Shown: piece after piece, positions 11,746-25,445 of the stretch
Layout of the letters: each line of letters begins with the position of its first letter
How positions within the stretch are numbered: the first letter of the stretch is position 1
Source of the DNA: Bryoerythrophyllum caledonicum
Lineage: Eukaryota; Streptophyta; Bryopsida; Pottiales; Pottiaceae
Reading direction: 5' to 3'
Assembly (NCBI GenBank): GCA_963971425.1
Contig: OZ020516.1
Span: 18,402,593 to 18,466,592, forward strand
DNA: 64,000 bases
Translations under genes and position numbers: made by a program
Notes under the pieces: generated by a model
The model's input: only the letters and a program-made list of their open reading frames with translations
Told to the model about the DNA's origin: nothing
Databases searched by the model: none

Positions 11746-13503
11746 ACTAATCCTCCGCATGACCATGTTTGTTTTTTTATGCAAAAAAATTAAGTAATTT
11801 TTTAATGGAGTTTCTGCCTTGGTGAGGATCCTTTCCGCCAACAGTGGGCTTTTTCCTTCCTACAAGTGGTGGCGCCCTCGCCACCGCATCCAAGAGTTGC
11901 CTAGTGCACGTGGAAAACTGGCCGCTCCAACTGCTCATGTTCACCGTTGGTTGATTGCGCTTGATTCCCCTTGAAATATTCTTTCAGCAAAACAACAAGT
12001 AACACAATATTCATTATATTGGGAGATTATAAGTCTCCCAAATTAATACAAGTAGCAAACAATTTAGGTTGGGTCGACTTAAATAAACACCTTCATAATC
12101 ATGGAATTTTCCGAATATAACAAATACGGTGTTAAGTGCTTTAATCACATATTTGATGCGTCTCCAACTGGTGTCGACTCCTCCTCCGACTAGTTCAGAC
12201 GGTTCAACGTCCTCTTGACGATTGTTGTAGTGTGGCGCCAATGGTCCGACATACCCTAGATACTGGTGTAGTTGTCCGGCGGCTACACGGTCCTTTGGGC
12301 AAAAGTTGTTGGCTGCTTGCGGTCACCACGGCTGCGAACTCTTTCGATCGCCAAGATCCAACACGATATTTAAAAAGTGTTTACAACTAGCCCACAAATC
12401 TTCAACAAAACTTTGCGAAACATTAATCAAAACTCTGCTAAACGTCAACAAAACTCCACTCAACGTCAATAGAACACCACTAAACATCAACAAAACTACG
12501 CTAAAAATCAACAAAACTTTGTTAAACGTCAAAAAAACAAACCAAGTGACATCTGAAGACGTAAAAGCAACTATTCAATGAGAGCCTCGCTTCTTGCCTT
12601 GAAAAGGACTCAGATTTGTCCTAACACAAGTGTTGCCTTGTTGGCCACTGGCTCTCAAATCAACTCCAACCGCCCCTCCAATTGCGTAGGAGCTACTTGG
12701 ATAGCGCATCAGAGGCTGCTCTGACTTGTCAGATAGTGCTCAGCTACGTCAACATCCTCCCGGTGATCGCTACAAAGTGGATGCGACCGTTGGCGTATTT
12801 GCTCACCGGATCGCCTTGAGTACGCCGTATTAATCCAAGCTCGTTGGTCGCCCTCTACGTTGTTCGGATGGGACCAGAGGTCCATCCGAGAGTTCTACAA
12901 GACGTTTGTAACGTAGAAAAAATAAAGTTAAGTTTCTTTTTACCTCTTTCACCGCCCGTTGCCTCGATCACTGGCGGGTCGCTAAATGGTCAACACGGTT
13001 GCTGCTCGGTTGGTGTGCGGTCAACCACCAAACGACTAGGCGTCAATCACATCGGTCGTTGGGTGACCGTGCACCGACCAAGCAGCGACTAGACAGCAAT
13101 CGGGGCTAAATTTGGCGACCGCCAATTTAATCTTGTCCGGACGTCCGGGACGTCCGAAGGCTTGAATTTCAGATGTATGTGACAACCTAGGTTGCCCTTA
13201 GTATGTCTTGCGCACAACACCTTTATCCTAACAGACTGAAGTTGATTGCCATTGCCGTCGCCGTCGCGAATGGATGAAACTCCAATGGGCCGAAGGCAAG
13301 ACCTGGTCGCAACAAGCGATAGGCCGATGACGGGTCGGGCATTCAAGAATTGCCGCCGCTGATCTGTGGTTGTCGGCGTTTGAGAAATGGTTGTAGCCAT
13401 TGTAGAGTTGCGCCGCTACGTAATTTCAAGATTCTCATATAATCCCCACAGAAAACTTGCAAAACCCTAATGGTTGGCTACTAATCTTCCGCATGACCAT
13501 GTT
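11746..13503. repeat. 1.76-kb block bounded by 24-nt direct repeats
   Basis: ACTAATCCTCCGCATGACCA (then TGTT) at 11,746-11,769 recurs at 13,480-13,503 with one mismatch. The enclosed DNA is less AT-rich than the flank, and contains a minisatellite (12,406-12,540) and a minus-strand open frame of 103 codons (13,089-13,400) without recognisable homology. The repeats could be a duplication scar or element termini; this is undecided. Confidence 0.35.
12406..12540 (+). repeat. Minisatellite, 21-bp unit, about six copies
   Basis: Repeats of the phrase CTAAACGTCAACAAAACTCC with substitutions. The unit is a multiple of three, so the plus strand reads a sevenfold-periodic peptide (NVNKTPL-like) for six rounds; this is a by-product of the period rather than evidence of a protein. 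Confidence 0.6.
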
Positions 13504-13658
13504 ACATGTGAAGATTACACGACGTTCCCATCACGTTCCTCACATTCCTCACGTTCCCATTGCATCCCCCTTGTATTGTCTCACGTTCCCCTAACGTTCC
13601 CATTGTTGTGTTCTGTTAATATTATTTGAAACGAAAATTGTATCGTCATTATATCCAT

Positions 13659-14046
13659 TAGTGGTAGTCACAACATGTTCAAGTGGTGTGTGAACAATGA
13701 ACAATGAACAATGGAAAGTGCTTTGAGGGGCCAATGAGAAGTGACAAACATTGAACAAGCTGTGATCACCTTTTTTTGTTCAAATGTTGAGAATGAACAA
13801 TGAAGGATGGCTAATGGTGAGATGGACGGAGATGGACGGATGTAATTGAAAGTTAAGATAACAAAGGAATCATCTTAGCGGGGAATTGATTGTTCACTCC
13901 CAAAATCCACCTCCGGAGGTGGATGTTGGAAGTGAACAATCAATTCCCCGCTAAGATGATTCCGTCGAAAAGAAACCAACCCCACGCCACCACCGCTTCA
14001 ATGTTCATTGTTCACCACTACGGTGAACATGCTGTGACTACCCCTA
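13659..14046. mobile_element. Inverted-repeat element with a central palindrome (hAT-like ends)
   Basis: Imperfect terminal inverted repeats: left TAGTGGTAGTCACAACATG and right (reverse strand) TAGGGGTAGTCACAGCATG, each continuing into TTCA and AATGAACAATGAA-type sequence. The TAGNG start fits hAT ends, but no clean 8-bp duplication is visible. In the middle, 13,868-13,961 is an almost perfect palindrome with 31-bp exact arms. No transposase. Confidence 0.6.
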
Positions 14047-14811
14047 ATATATCGTCGTTTATCCTCAGTTTTGTATATAAGTAATTATTTGAAACAAAAA
14101 ATATGACATGAGTCATATTGTAACTGGGCAAAAGTGACAATGACCCGTTAGAATCGAACCTCAAAACTCAAATTTGACATAACATAAATAATGTGATCAT
14201 AATAAAATTTGTTAAGGATCTGAATGTACTTCGAACTAGGTACCCAAGACTGATCAAAATTATGTATATCTACATACTGTGCAAGAAATGCAAACAAAGA
14301 TACAATTTAACATCTATTTTTGGTAAAAATGACATAGTTTAATTAATACAGTTATACCATAAATTCACCAGGGATCCAAATATGCATGTAAATGATAAAC
14401 TCAAGATTAATATGACTAAGCATAATTATGAATCACCATCACATTTACAAATAAATATGCACATAAATTAAGGTTTTCATCTATATTTGCTAATTACGAG
14501 AGTATGAAAGTGTCAAAACCATAACAATAATTCACACAAACATCCATAACATTCTAAAGCAATCCAAGAGACTGCCTTTTGTACTCCGGAGTCCTCATCG
14601 ATAGACTTCATCCATATGCTACTAACGTGTGCTCTTGTCAAAATGGTTGTAGTAAATTTATTATGTGCTGCATTTTTTTTTTGCTAATTTTGAGACCAAA
14701 TATACAAACAATAAATAATTGTATAAATAGATGGACACAATGACGAACACTCCAATGAAATTTTTACCCATCCGCCTTTAGTAATATAGTAATATATAAT
14801 TTCATTAGACA

Positions 14812-15410
14812 AGAGAAGCTCTTTATGTACTGTACATATGGTGTGGCAAGAGCTGGAACAACCATGTGGGATATGTAAGTTAGAATTTTTAGTTTCTCAA
14901 TCGCTTATGGTGAAGTTAAAAGTAAGAATTGTGTCAAAAATTAGAATTTCATACCTCATTTAGTCATAGTAGAATAATTTTTCTCAGAAAAACTTGAACT
15001 AAGAAAAATTGGAAAATCAAGTTAAGCTTGATCTCCCAAAATCCGTTTGTGATTTCAAGTTCTTAATTAAAAGTTAAGGACAAATTTTAGAGAGGGTGTT
15101 TAAAAATGTCCTAAAAAATTCCCTTGCAATGCCTCTTTGAAATTTGTGCTTAACTTTTGATTAGAGGCTTGAAATCTCAAAATGATTTTTGGAGATGAAA
15201 CTTAACTTGATTTACCAACTTTTCTTAGTTCAAAGTTGTTAGAGAAAAGTTATTATACTATGTCTAAATGAGGTCTAAAATTTTAGTTTTAACACAATTT
15301 TTACTTTTTTAAAACTATGAGCGGTTGAAGTTCATACTAATTTTCAAAACAAATCTCACATTGTTTGTTTTACCTCCTACCACACATATCTATATAAAAA
15401 AGAGTTGTTA
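14812..15410. mobile_element. Fold-back MITE, about 600 bp
   Basis: The two halves are inverted copies of each other over arms of roughly 280 bp centred near 15,105. The left arm reads from GAGAAGCTCTTTATG through ATTTCAAGTTCTTAATTAAAA; the right arm is the diverged complement. A related copy lies at 33,555-34,080. Non-coding; the transcript would fold into a long hairpin. Confidence 0.6.
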
Positions 15411-16319
15411 CTTCACCAACATTATCAAGCTATGAATATCTATCACATCGTAGTGAGAAAATTTTCACCTTGACATCATTCATCTTGAAGACTTGAATGT
15501 TATTGAAGTATTTGATAAGAGTATTATTTGAAATTTCATATTTTCTATTGAATATAATGTGCAGTGCCCCGAGAGCCCCCAACTCATTGTATTGCAGTCC
15601 TCTGACACAACTTGACGCGTGTAGTTGAGCTCAATTGCGGGTGTGGAATATTCCACACCATTCTGTTCGGAGGGAGGCAGTCAGATTGGCAGCTCTAGAA
15701 TGTTATGTCAAATGTACACGCACGGAATTATGCAAGGTTTATATGATTTAGTAGGATCATGGTGAACTACCAAATGTGCAGTAAGTGGGAGCATAAAAAT
15801 AAATTCGCATATATTTATGTTACTTATAATATTGTAAAAGTGATTGAGCAATCATAACCAAAATTGAGATGGACCTTAGATGCTAAGAGTTACCCACAAT
15901 TAATCAACACATAAAAATCTCAACATTGTTGTCTTTGAATTGTATATGGTGTTAGGTCATATCAGCACGGTTAACTAAGTGTGGTGCATGATATAAAGCT
16001 CATCACAGACAACATCGACACAACAATCTGTTTACGGAAGCTTCTACCCGCCCAAGTGGAATATTGAGATATAATAGATAGAACAACTGCTCGTGATCCT
16101 TCCTCTCGGCAACTTTCAGAACTTTATATGCTACCACCTTCCATCACATGTCTGACTCTAGTCAATTTACCTTAGTCAATGTTTCTTCTGCTCAGAACCT
16201 TTGATCCTCTGTATGTATATGTGATAGTTTCAACTAGCGGGCTGATTATCCATTCTAATCATCGCGGAAATGCATCAAATCCTAAACAACAATTCCAGAT
16301 CTTTCATACAAGAAAACCA
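15411..16319. other. AT-rich spacer, no gene seen
   Basis: No coding sequence or RNA gene is recognised. A slightly GC-richer patch at 15,560-15,720 has no identifiable function. Confidence 0.45.
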
Positions 16320-16510
16320 CAAAATTATGTATATCTACATACTGAGCAACAAATGCAGACAAAGATACAATCTAACAACTAATTTTGGTAAAAAATGACA
16401 TAAATGAATGTTTACATCTATATTTGCTAATTACATATATATTTGCTAATTAGTGGAGAGTGATGAAAAATGACGGAATGGCTGCTCATATCAAATTTTA
16501 CCATAACGCA

Positions 16511-16763
16511 GAAGAAGAAGAAGAAGAAGAAGAACGCCGGTCCCCGAAGGGGGCCGGCGTGAGTAAAGTGTCCGTTCGTTCCACCACTAAGCCCATGCCC
16601 ACCGGGCATGGGTTAGTAGTATGGAACTACTTCCCCCTTTCGAGGGTGGACACTATATACCCAGTAACAAGTAACAAGTAACCAATCCCAGGGGACCCAA
16701 GGTCCCAAAAAGTCCTAAAAGAGGGAGGGCAAGCACGGTGACGTTCAACATGCAAGTGTAGAT
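16511..16763 (-). other. LINE copy 1 3' UTR with stem-loops and (UUC)n tail
   Basis: In the RNA sense, an outer stem (16,579-16,590 with 16,613-16,626) encloses a CCCATGCCC/GGGCATGGG hairpin (16,592-16,612). This is followed by a GC-rich hairpin (16,534-16,560) whose CCCC/GGGG stem is capped by UUCG, then the UUC repeats that end the element. The same order is present at 43,373, 54,740 and 57,147, and in the SINE-like element at 49,730-49,978. Likely the signal recognised by the reverse transcriptase. Confidence 0.75.
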
Positions 16764-18806
16764 CTATGGAGGGGGGTTTAAAGCGTCCGGAAGGGGTTGA
16801 TTGTTTTCAAGTTTACGTTTATGTAGGAGTATCGACATAGCATGTTGAATAGCAATAGTGTTAATATTTGAGAAGGTGGTTTTGATTGAAGTGATGGGGA
16901 TTTTAAAGGTTTCTTCAAGAGTTATCATTGATGGGATGTAGGTGGTGGCTCTAGCACCCGCGGTGATGACAATGAGGGGGTCTACTTTCCATCCTAATCC
17001 TTGAATATCGTCAAGTAGTGGTTGGTATTTATTTGTTTTATTTGAAATGGTGTCCGGAGAGAATCTATCATTGCAATATGTGAATTCAATAAATTGGATG
17101 GTGAGAGTAGGGTCTATGTGGTTTGGTGGCGGGTCTTTGTATGAAAGTCCTCTAACACATAGTAGGTCCGGTTTGAGTCTTGCATTACAGTGGCATCTTT
17201 GGGTATGACAGATGCATGGTAATAGCCACGGAGGGACCGTATTTTCTTGTGGAATGTCATTAAAGGTTCCAGCATTCATGAGAATGAAACATCGGGATTT
17301 GGTTGATGATATAAGTAATTTACGAATAGCCCATACGGCTTTGTTATGTCTTTTAACAATTAATGAGTGTATATGGGGGTTTTGGCACCTGAGTAAGACA
17401 TGTAGCCATGTGTCTGGGTCCGTGGTGTTACAAATTGAACATGTAATTGTAGGGAATCTTTCTATTCCAAAGAAGAGTTGTTTGCGGACATTGCCCATGT
17501 ATTGTCCGGTGCGAAATTTGATTAGGCATGTGATTTGTGAATCTGTTATAATGGGATTTTTCCAGAAATTGTTGGATAGTACTTTATGAATGTTTGGGTT
17601 GCCAGTCCATTTATCAATATTGGGGAAGTTTTCTGTAAGTTTTTCTAGGTTATTTACAAGATCATGTTTTTTGAGATATTTGTCCAAGAATTGTATGGGG
17701 CCTTTATCGGGAGTTTCACCCATGGAGGGCCATTCATATCTATGGAAGTAGTATGGGGTGGCATGGGCGTGTTCATATGGGTGTTCGGCATTCTTGTGGG
17801 TTTTTTCTCTTCCTTCCTTTGCTAGTTTGTCGGCTTGTTCATTACCGTCAACATTAGCATGCGCACGGACTTTATGGAGTGTAGTGATCTGTGTATGGTT
17901 TTGGAGCATTTCAACCATAGATGTAAGGATAGTTTTATCCGGGTGACTATTGTGTAAAGTAGGGTGCTTAATATGTGTATTAAGGAGATATAATACATTT
18001 ATGCAATCTGTAAAAATGTGAGCCGGTTCGTTTGGGTATTGGATGGTGATTATTTTAAGGGTTTTGTGTATAGCCATCATTTCGGCTCTTAGAATAGTTT
18101 GGAGTCCATGTAGTCTTTTACCTAATTTAATTTGTTTGGTTGAATTGTATATCCCATAACCGGCTTTTTCTCGGTGCCAATGTCCCGGGCTTACTTCGGT
18201 TGGTTCTTTGAAAGAGCCGTCAGTGTAGTAGCTAAAGTTGGGGTCAAATTTAAGGTCTGTATTAGTTTGGTAGTAGGAGAGGGGGAGGCTTAATTCGGTA
18301 ATTTGTGATGTGGAGATGTTTGTGTGAGGGGTTTTAGACCATTTTTTGTTGCGATTAACCCGGGTTGCAATGGGTGTGGGAGAAGCAATTGCGGTGTATA
18401 CCTTGTTAATGTTTAGATTTCTTGCTATCAATGTCAGATGAGTGAGGTTGTCTAGAATACCTATTTCACAAGTTTGTTGGTGTATACATAAGATACGTAG
18501 AGTTGCCGGTTCCAGGCGGGGTGTTTGTATTTGCGGTGGAATAGTGGGTTCTTTGTATGTCATAGTGTCCGCTTCGAATAATACTATGATGTGGGAGTCC
18601 GGGAATGGGCCTAAGTGTGGGTTAGGGTTATGGTACCAATGAGTATCGGGAGTGATAATAATGGTGATGTTGTGGTTGGGGTCATTTTTTGCCGCCAGGC
18701 GTGCCCAATGTATTGCTTGTTGTATTTCTTCTTTGTTGTGAGGGTGTGCAAGGCCTATTCCAGTCCACTTGTAATCAAAAGCTTTACCAAGAGAACCAAA
18801 AATCAT
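16764..18806 (-). CDS. LINE copy 1 ORF2, C-terminal part: RNase H, CCHC, PD-(D/E)XK-like
   Basis: RNase H shows YYTDGSF (about 18,208-18,235), RAEMMAIHKTL, HIFTDC and HANVDGNEQADKLAKEG (about 17,820-17,860), i.e. the D-E-D-D set. About 130 residues later comes the zinc knuckle C-x2-C-x9-H-x4-C (about 17,386-17,445). The last 150 residues contain LKPDLLCVRG, then IQFIEFTYCNDRF and GWKVDPLIVITAGARAT. That is the PD...(x26)...E layout of restriction-like endonucleases attached to some retrotransposon RTs. The frame is open further upstream (to about 19.5 kb) and is the direct continuation of the RT segment. The second endonuclease call rests on motif pattern only. Confidence 0.8.
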   Translation of the reverse strand: MIFGSLGKAFDYKWTGIGLAHPHNKEEIQQAIHWARLAAKNDPNHNITIIITPDTHWYHNPNPHLGPFPDSHIIVLFEADTMTYKEPTIPPQIQTPRLEPATLRILCIHQQTCEIGILDNLTHLTLIARNLNINKVYTAIASPTPIATRVNRNKKWSKTPHTNISTSQITELSLPLSYYQTNTDLKFDPNFSYYTDGSFKEPTEVSPGHWHREKAGYGIYNSTKQIKLGKRLHGLQTILRAEMMAIHKTLKIITIQYPNEPAHIFTDCINVLYLLNTHIKHPTLHNSHPDKTILTSMVEMLQNHTQITTLHKVRAHANVDGNEQADKLAKEGREKTHKNAEHPYEHAHATPYYFHRYEWPSMGETPDKGPIQFLDKYLKKHDLVNNLEKLTENFPNIDKWTGNPNIHKVLSNNFWKNPIITDSQITCLIKFRTGQYMGNVRKQLFFGIERFPTITCSICNTTDPDTWLHVLLRCQNPHIHSLIVKRHNKAVWAIRKLLISSTKSRCFILMNAGTFNDIPQENTVPPWLLPCICHTQRCHCNARLKPDLLCVRGLSYKDPPPNHIDPTLTIQFIEFTYCNDRFSPDTISNKTNKYQPLLDDIQGLGWKVDPLIVITAGARATTYIPSMITLEETFKIPITSIKTTFSNINTIAIQHAMSILLHKRKLENNQPLPDALNPPP

Positions 18807-19537
18807 ATCGCGTTCGAATGGAGAGTAAAATTTGGAGATTTTTGTGGGGCATGTAACGGGGGATGAGAAGTATGAGTGTGTGATATTTAGGGATGTAATA
18901 AGGTAGTCTAAGATAGGATCAGGTAATGTGTAGTGTGCATTTTTAAGGGGGTCATTTTTGGGTATGCGGTAGTTATATCTATGGTATAGCCAAACAATTT
19001 CGGTTTCAAAAGTTTGGGGTATTAGTTCAATGCTAATGGGGGTTTGTAGTGCGTTGTGATATTGGTTCCATAGCCATTGTAGTCTAGCAAGTGGTATGGT
19101 TATTAGGTGTCTCCCATTACCTTCGTATATGAGGGCATTATCTTGTTGTATTTTAATAGTATTTGTTTGTGCGAGGATGTCTGTTTCGGGGTTGCATTCG
19201 GTTGTAAAGATGTTAAGGAGGGGGATAATAAGAGGTGGCGTGACAAATCTATTATCTCGAGGTTGTGCTTGAGGGTGGTGTAATTGTATGATATTAAGGT
19301 AGTAGTTATTTTGAGTTCTAAGGTAGTATTGTGTGAGGATTTCGGTGTTATGTAAGGAAGTATTTGGGTTGTGCCAAGGAAAAAGATTTCTTTGTGGGAG
19401 CCATTTGGCGTAGGAGGTGTTATTGTGGGACCAATGGCATAGGTATGATGTATATTGTTTGCTTATGTTGTAAGAGTCAATGTACTTTCTATGTTTGTGC
19501 GCGGTTATGTTGTTTATTGGGTGTATGGAGGGATTTT

Positions 19538-22282
19538 TTAATATATGTGGTGGGGGGTATGTGGACGTGAGTGTGGTGAGTTTGGAGGGGTTAGTGGGAG
19601 GTTGATGCTGGGGTGGGTGTCACTGTGATTGATGATGTATGAGTCTTTAAGTGTGTATGGTGGGGCGTGAGTGGTACAATGGTTGGGGCATGTAGGGAGG
19701 CATGGGGGGTGGCAAAATAATTGTTTAGCAATATTTAGTGCACTTTTTATTAGTTTGTGAGGGGTACCGTAGAATGTTTTGTAGTTCTTGTCGTCCATTA
19801 GTTGTGTTCCATTTGGTAGTGTAATTTGTTTTAGATCAATAATGTTTACAGAGAAAAGTTTTTGTAGGAGTTTGTCGGATAGTTGTCGGTCAAGTCTAGG
19901 GAGGTTATGTATTTCATTTGCCCAATTTTGTTCAAGTGGTGCGGGGCCTAATAAGAAATCTTCTAGTGTGCTTTTTAGAAATGTTTGGCCTTCCTTTTTT
20001 AGTAGATAAAGTGTGCGGGTGATCGGAGATCTAAGGCAATCAGATTTTTTAAGTCTTTGGAGGTATTGTGCACCTCCATAAATGGCAAGGATGTGCCGGA
20101 GGAGTCCACTGTAAATTAGTCCTAGTCGGCCTTTGTCGTTAAGTGCATTTTGGAGTTGTTCTCCAATGCAACGTATATATTCATTTTTTAGGGAAAAAGC
20201 TTCTAATCCGAATAGTTCGTGGGGGAGTTGTGTTATGACATTGGGCGTACAATTAGGGAGTCCGCATACTTTCTTTTGTATAGCTATGATTTTTTTATCT
20301 AGTTTGTTGATGGCGGGCATGGAGTACGGGACCGCATAGAAACTATATGAGATACCCAGACGTATGACGGTATCAATCATTTTTATTTTTTGTTGCAATG
20401 TGGCCGGACAGAATGAAAGTTCCTTGCATTGTTTAATAAGCTTTGTAGTAGTAGCGTGGATTTGAGTTTTCCATTTTAGAGATGGAACTAGGTTTATTCC
20501 AAGGTATATGTAGGGTTGGTTTTGGTTGAGAACCGGGATTGGTTGATTACGATAGTGGATGTTGGTAGCTTGAATAATGGCTTTGAAGGCCGTCGGGTTT
20601 ATTTTGGATTTGTTTGGGCAACCGGTTACGGCACATTTCTGGACCCCAAGTTCCATCCCGGACCATAGACAAAATTTGTCTATTTTGTCTAATTGAATTT
20701 GGAGTGATTTAAGTCGTCCAGAGATGGCCGCTAGATCATCGGCATATGCGGCCGAATTTACGGTGACTTTATAGGTACCAAATGTGTAGCCGTTATTACC
20801 TCTTTGAAGCCATCTCAGTAGAGGTTCTAGAAAAATAATAAAGAGGTATGGGCTCAATGTGTCGCCTTGGATGGTACCACGTTGGATGGGGATAGGGCGT
20901 GTTTTACCAAAGAATTCTCCGACGTATGTAGTGGTAGATTGGGAGTATATATTGCCAACTAGTGTAACTGCGTCTTCCGGGTATCCAAGATCATTCATAA
21001 TGGCTAGCAATCGAGGATGGTCAATGGAACCAAATGCATTTTTGAAGTCAATATAGAGTATGTAAATGTCTTTATTTGTGAATTTAGCATCTTCAAGAGC
21101 GGCAATGACGGTTTGAAGTTGACGTGTGGTACTTCTTTCGGCTCTAAACCCTTCTTGGCTTTCATGTAATATTTGGTGTATTTCTCCGTAGGCCGATAAT
21201 ATTGATGTGAGTGTACTAGTGTATAATTTGTAAATGGTGTTAGCTAGGGCAATAGGTCGGTGGTTAGGTAGCACGGATGGGTTGCCTTTTTTGTATAATA
21301 GGATTGTTAAACTTGTTTTCCAAGATGCGGGAATGGATTTTTGTTTGTAGCAATGAAGGAAAAATAATGATAGAAGATCGTGGAATCTTGGGGGCATGTT
21401 TTTTAGAATTGAGTTGGGTATGTGGTCCGGGCCAGGGGCTTTGTTAGTCCCCAAATTTTTTAGGCACATGTTGTATGTGTCTCTGTTATAATATGTGTGG
21501 AGAGGTGTTGTTGGTTCGCCTCTTTTATCAATAGTAAATCCGTCTAGCTCATGCCACGGGTATTGTCTAACTCCGCATGTACATGTTGGTGTATGTTGTG
21601 GTTGAAAGTGACATGGGGGGGTGGTTGGTCTATTGTTTATGGATTGTTGAATATGTATTTCGTTTGCAATGTCATCTGGGCTAGTTAGAATGTTGTTGTT
21701 TTGATCTAGAATACAGTCTAGTGGCAGGTTTGTGTTATTTTGAAAGACTTTTCTATTAATCTTTTTTGGGCTAGTTTCGTATAGTTGTCGATATTTCGAA
21801 ATGGCTTTTTTGACACATTCTCTAGCATACTTTGAAGTAATTTTCCGAGCTTCTTTGTTGGCGACTTTTGCAATGGTTGCAATGTCTTTTAGCCAATCTT
21901 CGTGAGGGGTGTTGATTGGTGGTACTTGAGGTATTTGGGGGTGACAAATGTTTTGTAGTTCGGAGAGTATGGGATGGGTTCGCCAATTTTGGTTACTTTT
22001 AACAATATATATTATTTTTCGAATAGTGTGGTATGTGACAAGATGTTGTTTCCATTTTTTGGCTAGTTTTCTTGGGAGATACCCCCCTTGTTTCGAGGTT
22101 CTAGGAGTGAGTTGTGGAATCGGGGATGCTTTACAAGTCTTTTCTAATGTAGTAGAAATTTCTTTAATAAGTTTGTCAAGAGTTGTGCAAGCTTCTTGCC
22201 ATTGTATATGTGTGAGGTGTTGGTGGTTAGAAAGGATATCTGTAAGGGAGTCTATTTGAAGTGAGTTTTTTTCAAAGAACAT
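19538..22282 (-). CDS. LINE copy 1 ORF2, reverse transcriptase part
   Basis: Non-LTR reverse transcriptase with the usual blocks in order: NKAPGPDHIPNSILK, SWKTSLTILLYKKGNP, NHRPIALANTIYKLYTS, ESQEGFRAERSTTRQ, ILYIDFKNAFGSIDH, RGTIQGDTLSPYLF and AAYADDLAAISG (about 20,726-20,755). The YADD catalytic aspartates are intact. A thumb-like region and a long linker follow. The first Met shown is internal: the frame is open upstream and carries the end of the APE domain. A frameshift near 19.54 kb separates this part from the RNase H part; copy 3 reads through that point in one frame. Confidence 0.88.
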   Translation of the reverse strand: MFFEKNSLQIDSLTDILSNHQHLTHIQWQEACTTLDKLIKEISTTLEKTCKASPIPQLTPRTSKQGGYLPRKLAKKWKQHLVTYHTIRKIIYIVKSNQNWRTHPILSELQNICHPQIPQVPPINTPHEDWLKDIATIAKVANKEARKITSKYARECVKKAISKYRQLYETSPKKINRKVFQNNTNLPLDCILDQNNNILTSPDDIANEIHIQQSINNRPTTPPCHFQPQHTPTCTCGVRQYPWHELDGFTIDKRGEPTTPLHTYYNRDTYNMCLKNLGTNKAPGPDHIPNSILKNMPPRFHDLLSLFFLHCYKQKSIPASWKTSLTILLYKKGNPSVLPNHRPIALANTIYKLYTSTLTSILSAYGEIHQILHESQEGFRAERSTTRQLQTVIAALEDAKFTNKDIYILYIDFKNAFGSIDHPRLLAIMNDLGYPEDAVTLVGNIYSQSTTTYVGEFFGKTRPIPIQRGTIQGDTLSPYLFIIFLEPLLRWLQRGNNGYTFGTYKVTVNSAAYADDLAAISGRLKSLQIQLDKIDKFCLWSGMELGVQKCAVTGCPNKSKINPTAFKAIIQATNIHYRNQPIPVLNQNQPYIYLGINLVPSLKWKTQIHATTTKLIKQCKELSFCPATLQQKIKMIDTVIRLGISYSFYAVPYSMPAINKLDKKIIAIQKKVCGLPNCTPNVITQLPHELFGLEAFSLKNEYIRCIGEQLQNALNDKGRLGLIYSGLLRHILAIYGGAQYLQRLKKSDCLRSPITRTLYLLKKEGQTFLKSTLEDFLLGPAPLEQNWANEIHNLPRLDRQLSDKLLQKLFSVNIIDLKQITLPNGTQLMDDKNYKTFYGTPHKLIKSALNIAKQLFCHPPCLPTCPNHCTTHAPPYTLKDSYIINHSDTHPSINLPLTPPNSPHSRPHTPHHIY

Positions 22283-22593
22283 TGTGTTGAAGTTATCAAG
22301 GTTTTCTCTTGGGATGGGGTTAAGTATTTTAATGTCATTTGAGTTGATGATTGGAGGAGGTCTATTTATAAGGGTGTTGTGTGGTATGTTTAGTTGGACT
22401 GGGAAATGGTCCGAATTTAAGTTGGTTGTGGTATTGGTGATGGATGTATATTGGGTATGGTTAGGTGTTTTGATGTAAAATCCATCAATCAGGCTAGTAT
22501 GTGTGTAATTAGGACCTCCTTGTCGAGAGTATTGTGTATTGATTGGGATTAAATGTAATTCTAGATTATCCGTATAATTTTGCCATTGATAGT

Positions 22594-25203
<2,610 letters not shown>

Positions 25204-25445
25204 ATGTTTGGGGTTGGGATATGTTTTTGCTTTTGTAGTTGTTCTACGGATATGGGGTTTTAAAGAAATATGTAGGTTCCCTTTTAAATATTTTGGTGAG
25301 TTTTTTTTAATTTTTGAGGTAGTATATAAATATACTATTGAATATATTACGATGGTATTATTTTTATTTTTTTGGATTTTCTTGTTTGATGGTAAATAAG
25401 TATATAAATATACTTTTAGGTATTTTATCTTGTTGTGGGTCGGAA

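Larger units (their letters stand above)
14255..16403. repeat. About 80-bp direct repeats at 14,255 and 16,320
   Basis: The block starting CAAAATTATGTATATCTACA occurs at 14,255-14,335 and 16,320-16,403 with few differences, each followed by a nearby ATCTATATTTGCTAATTA phrase. The intervening 2 kb includes a fold-back element. Likely an old segmental duplication of the flank. Confidence 0.5.

Noticed and set aside
13659-14046. Firm hAT call
   Set aside because: End motif fits TAGNG but the 8-bp flanks match at only about half of positions.
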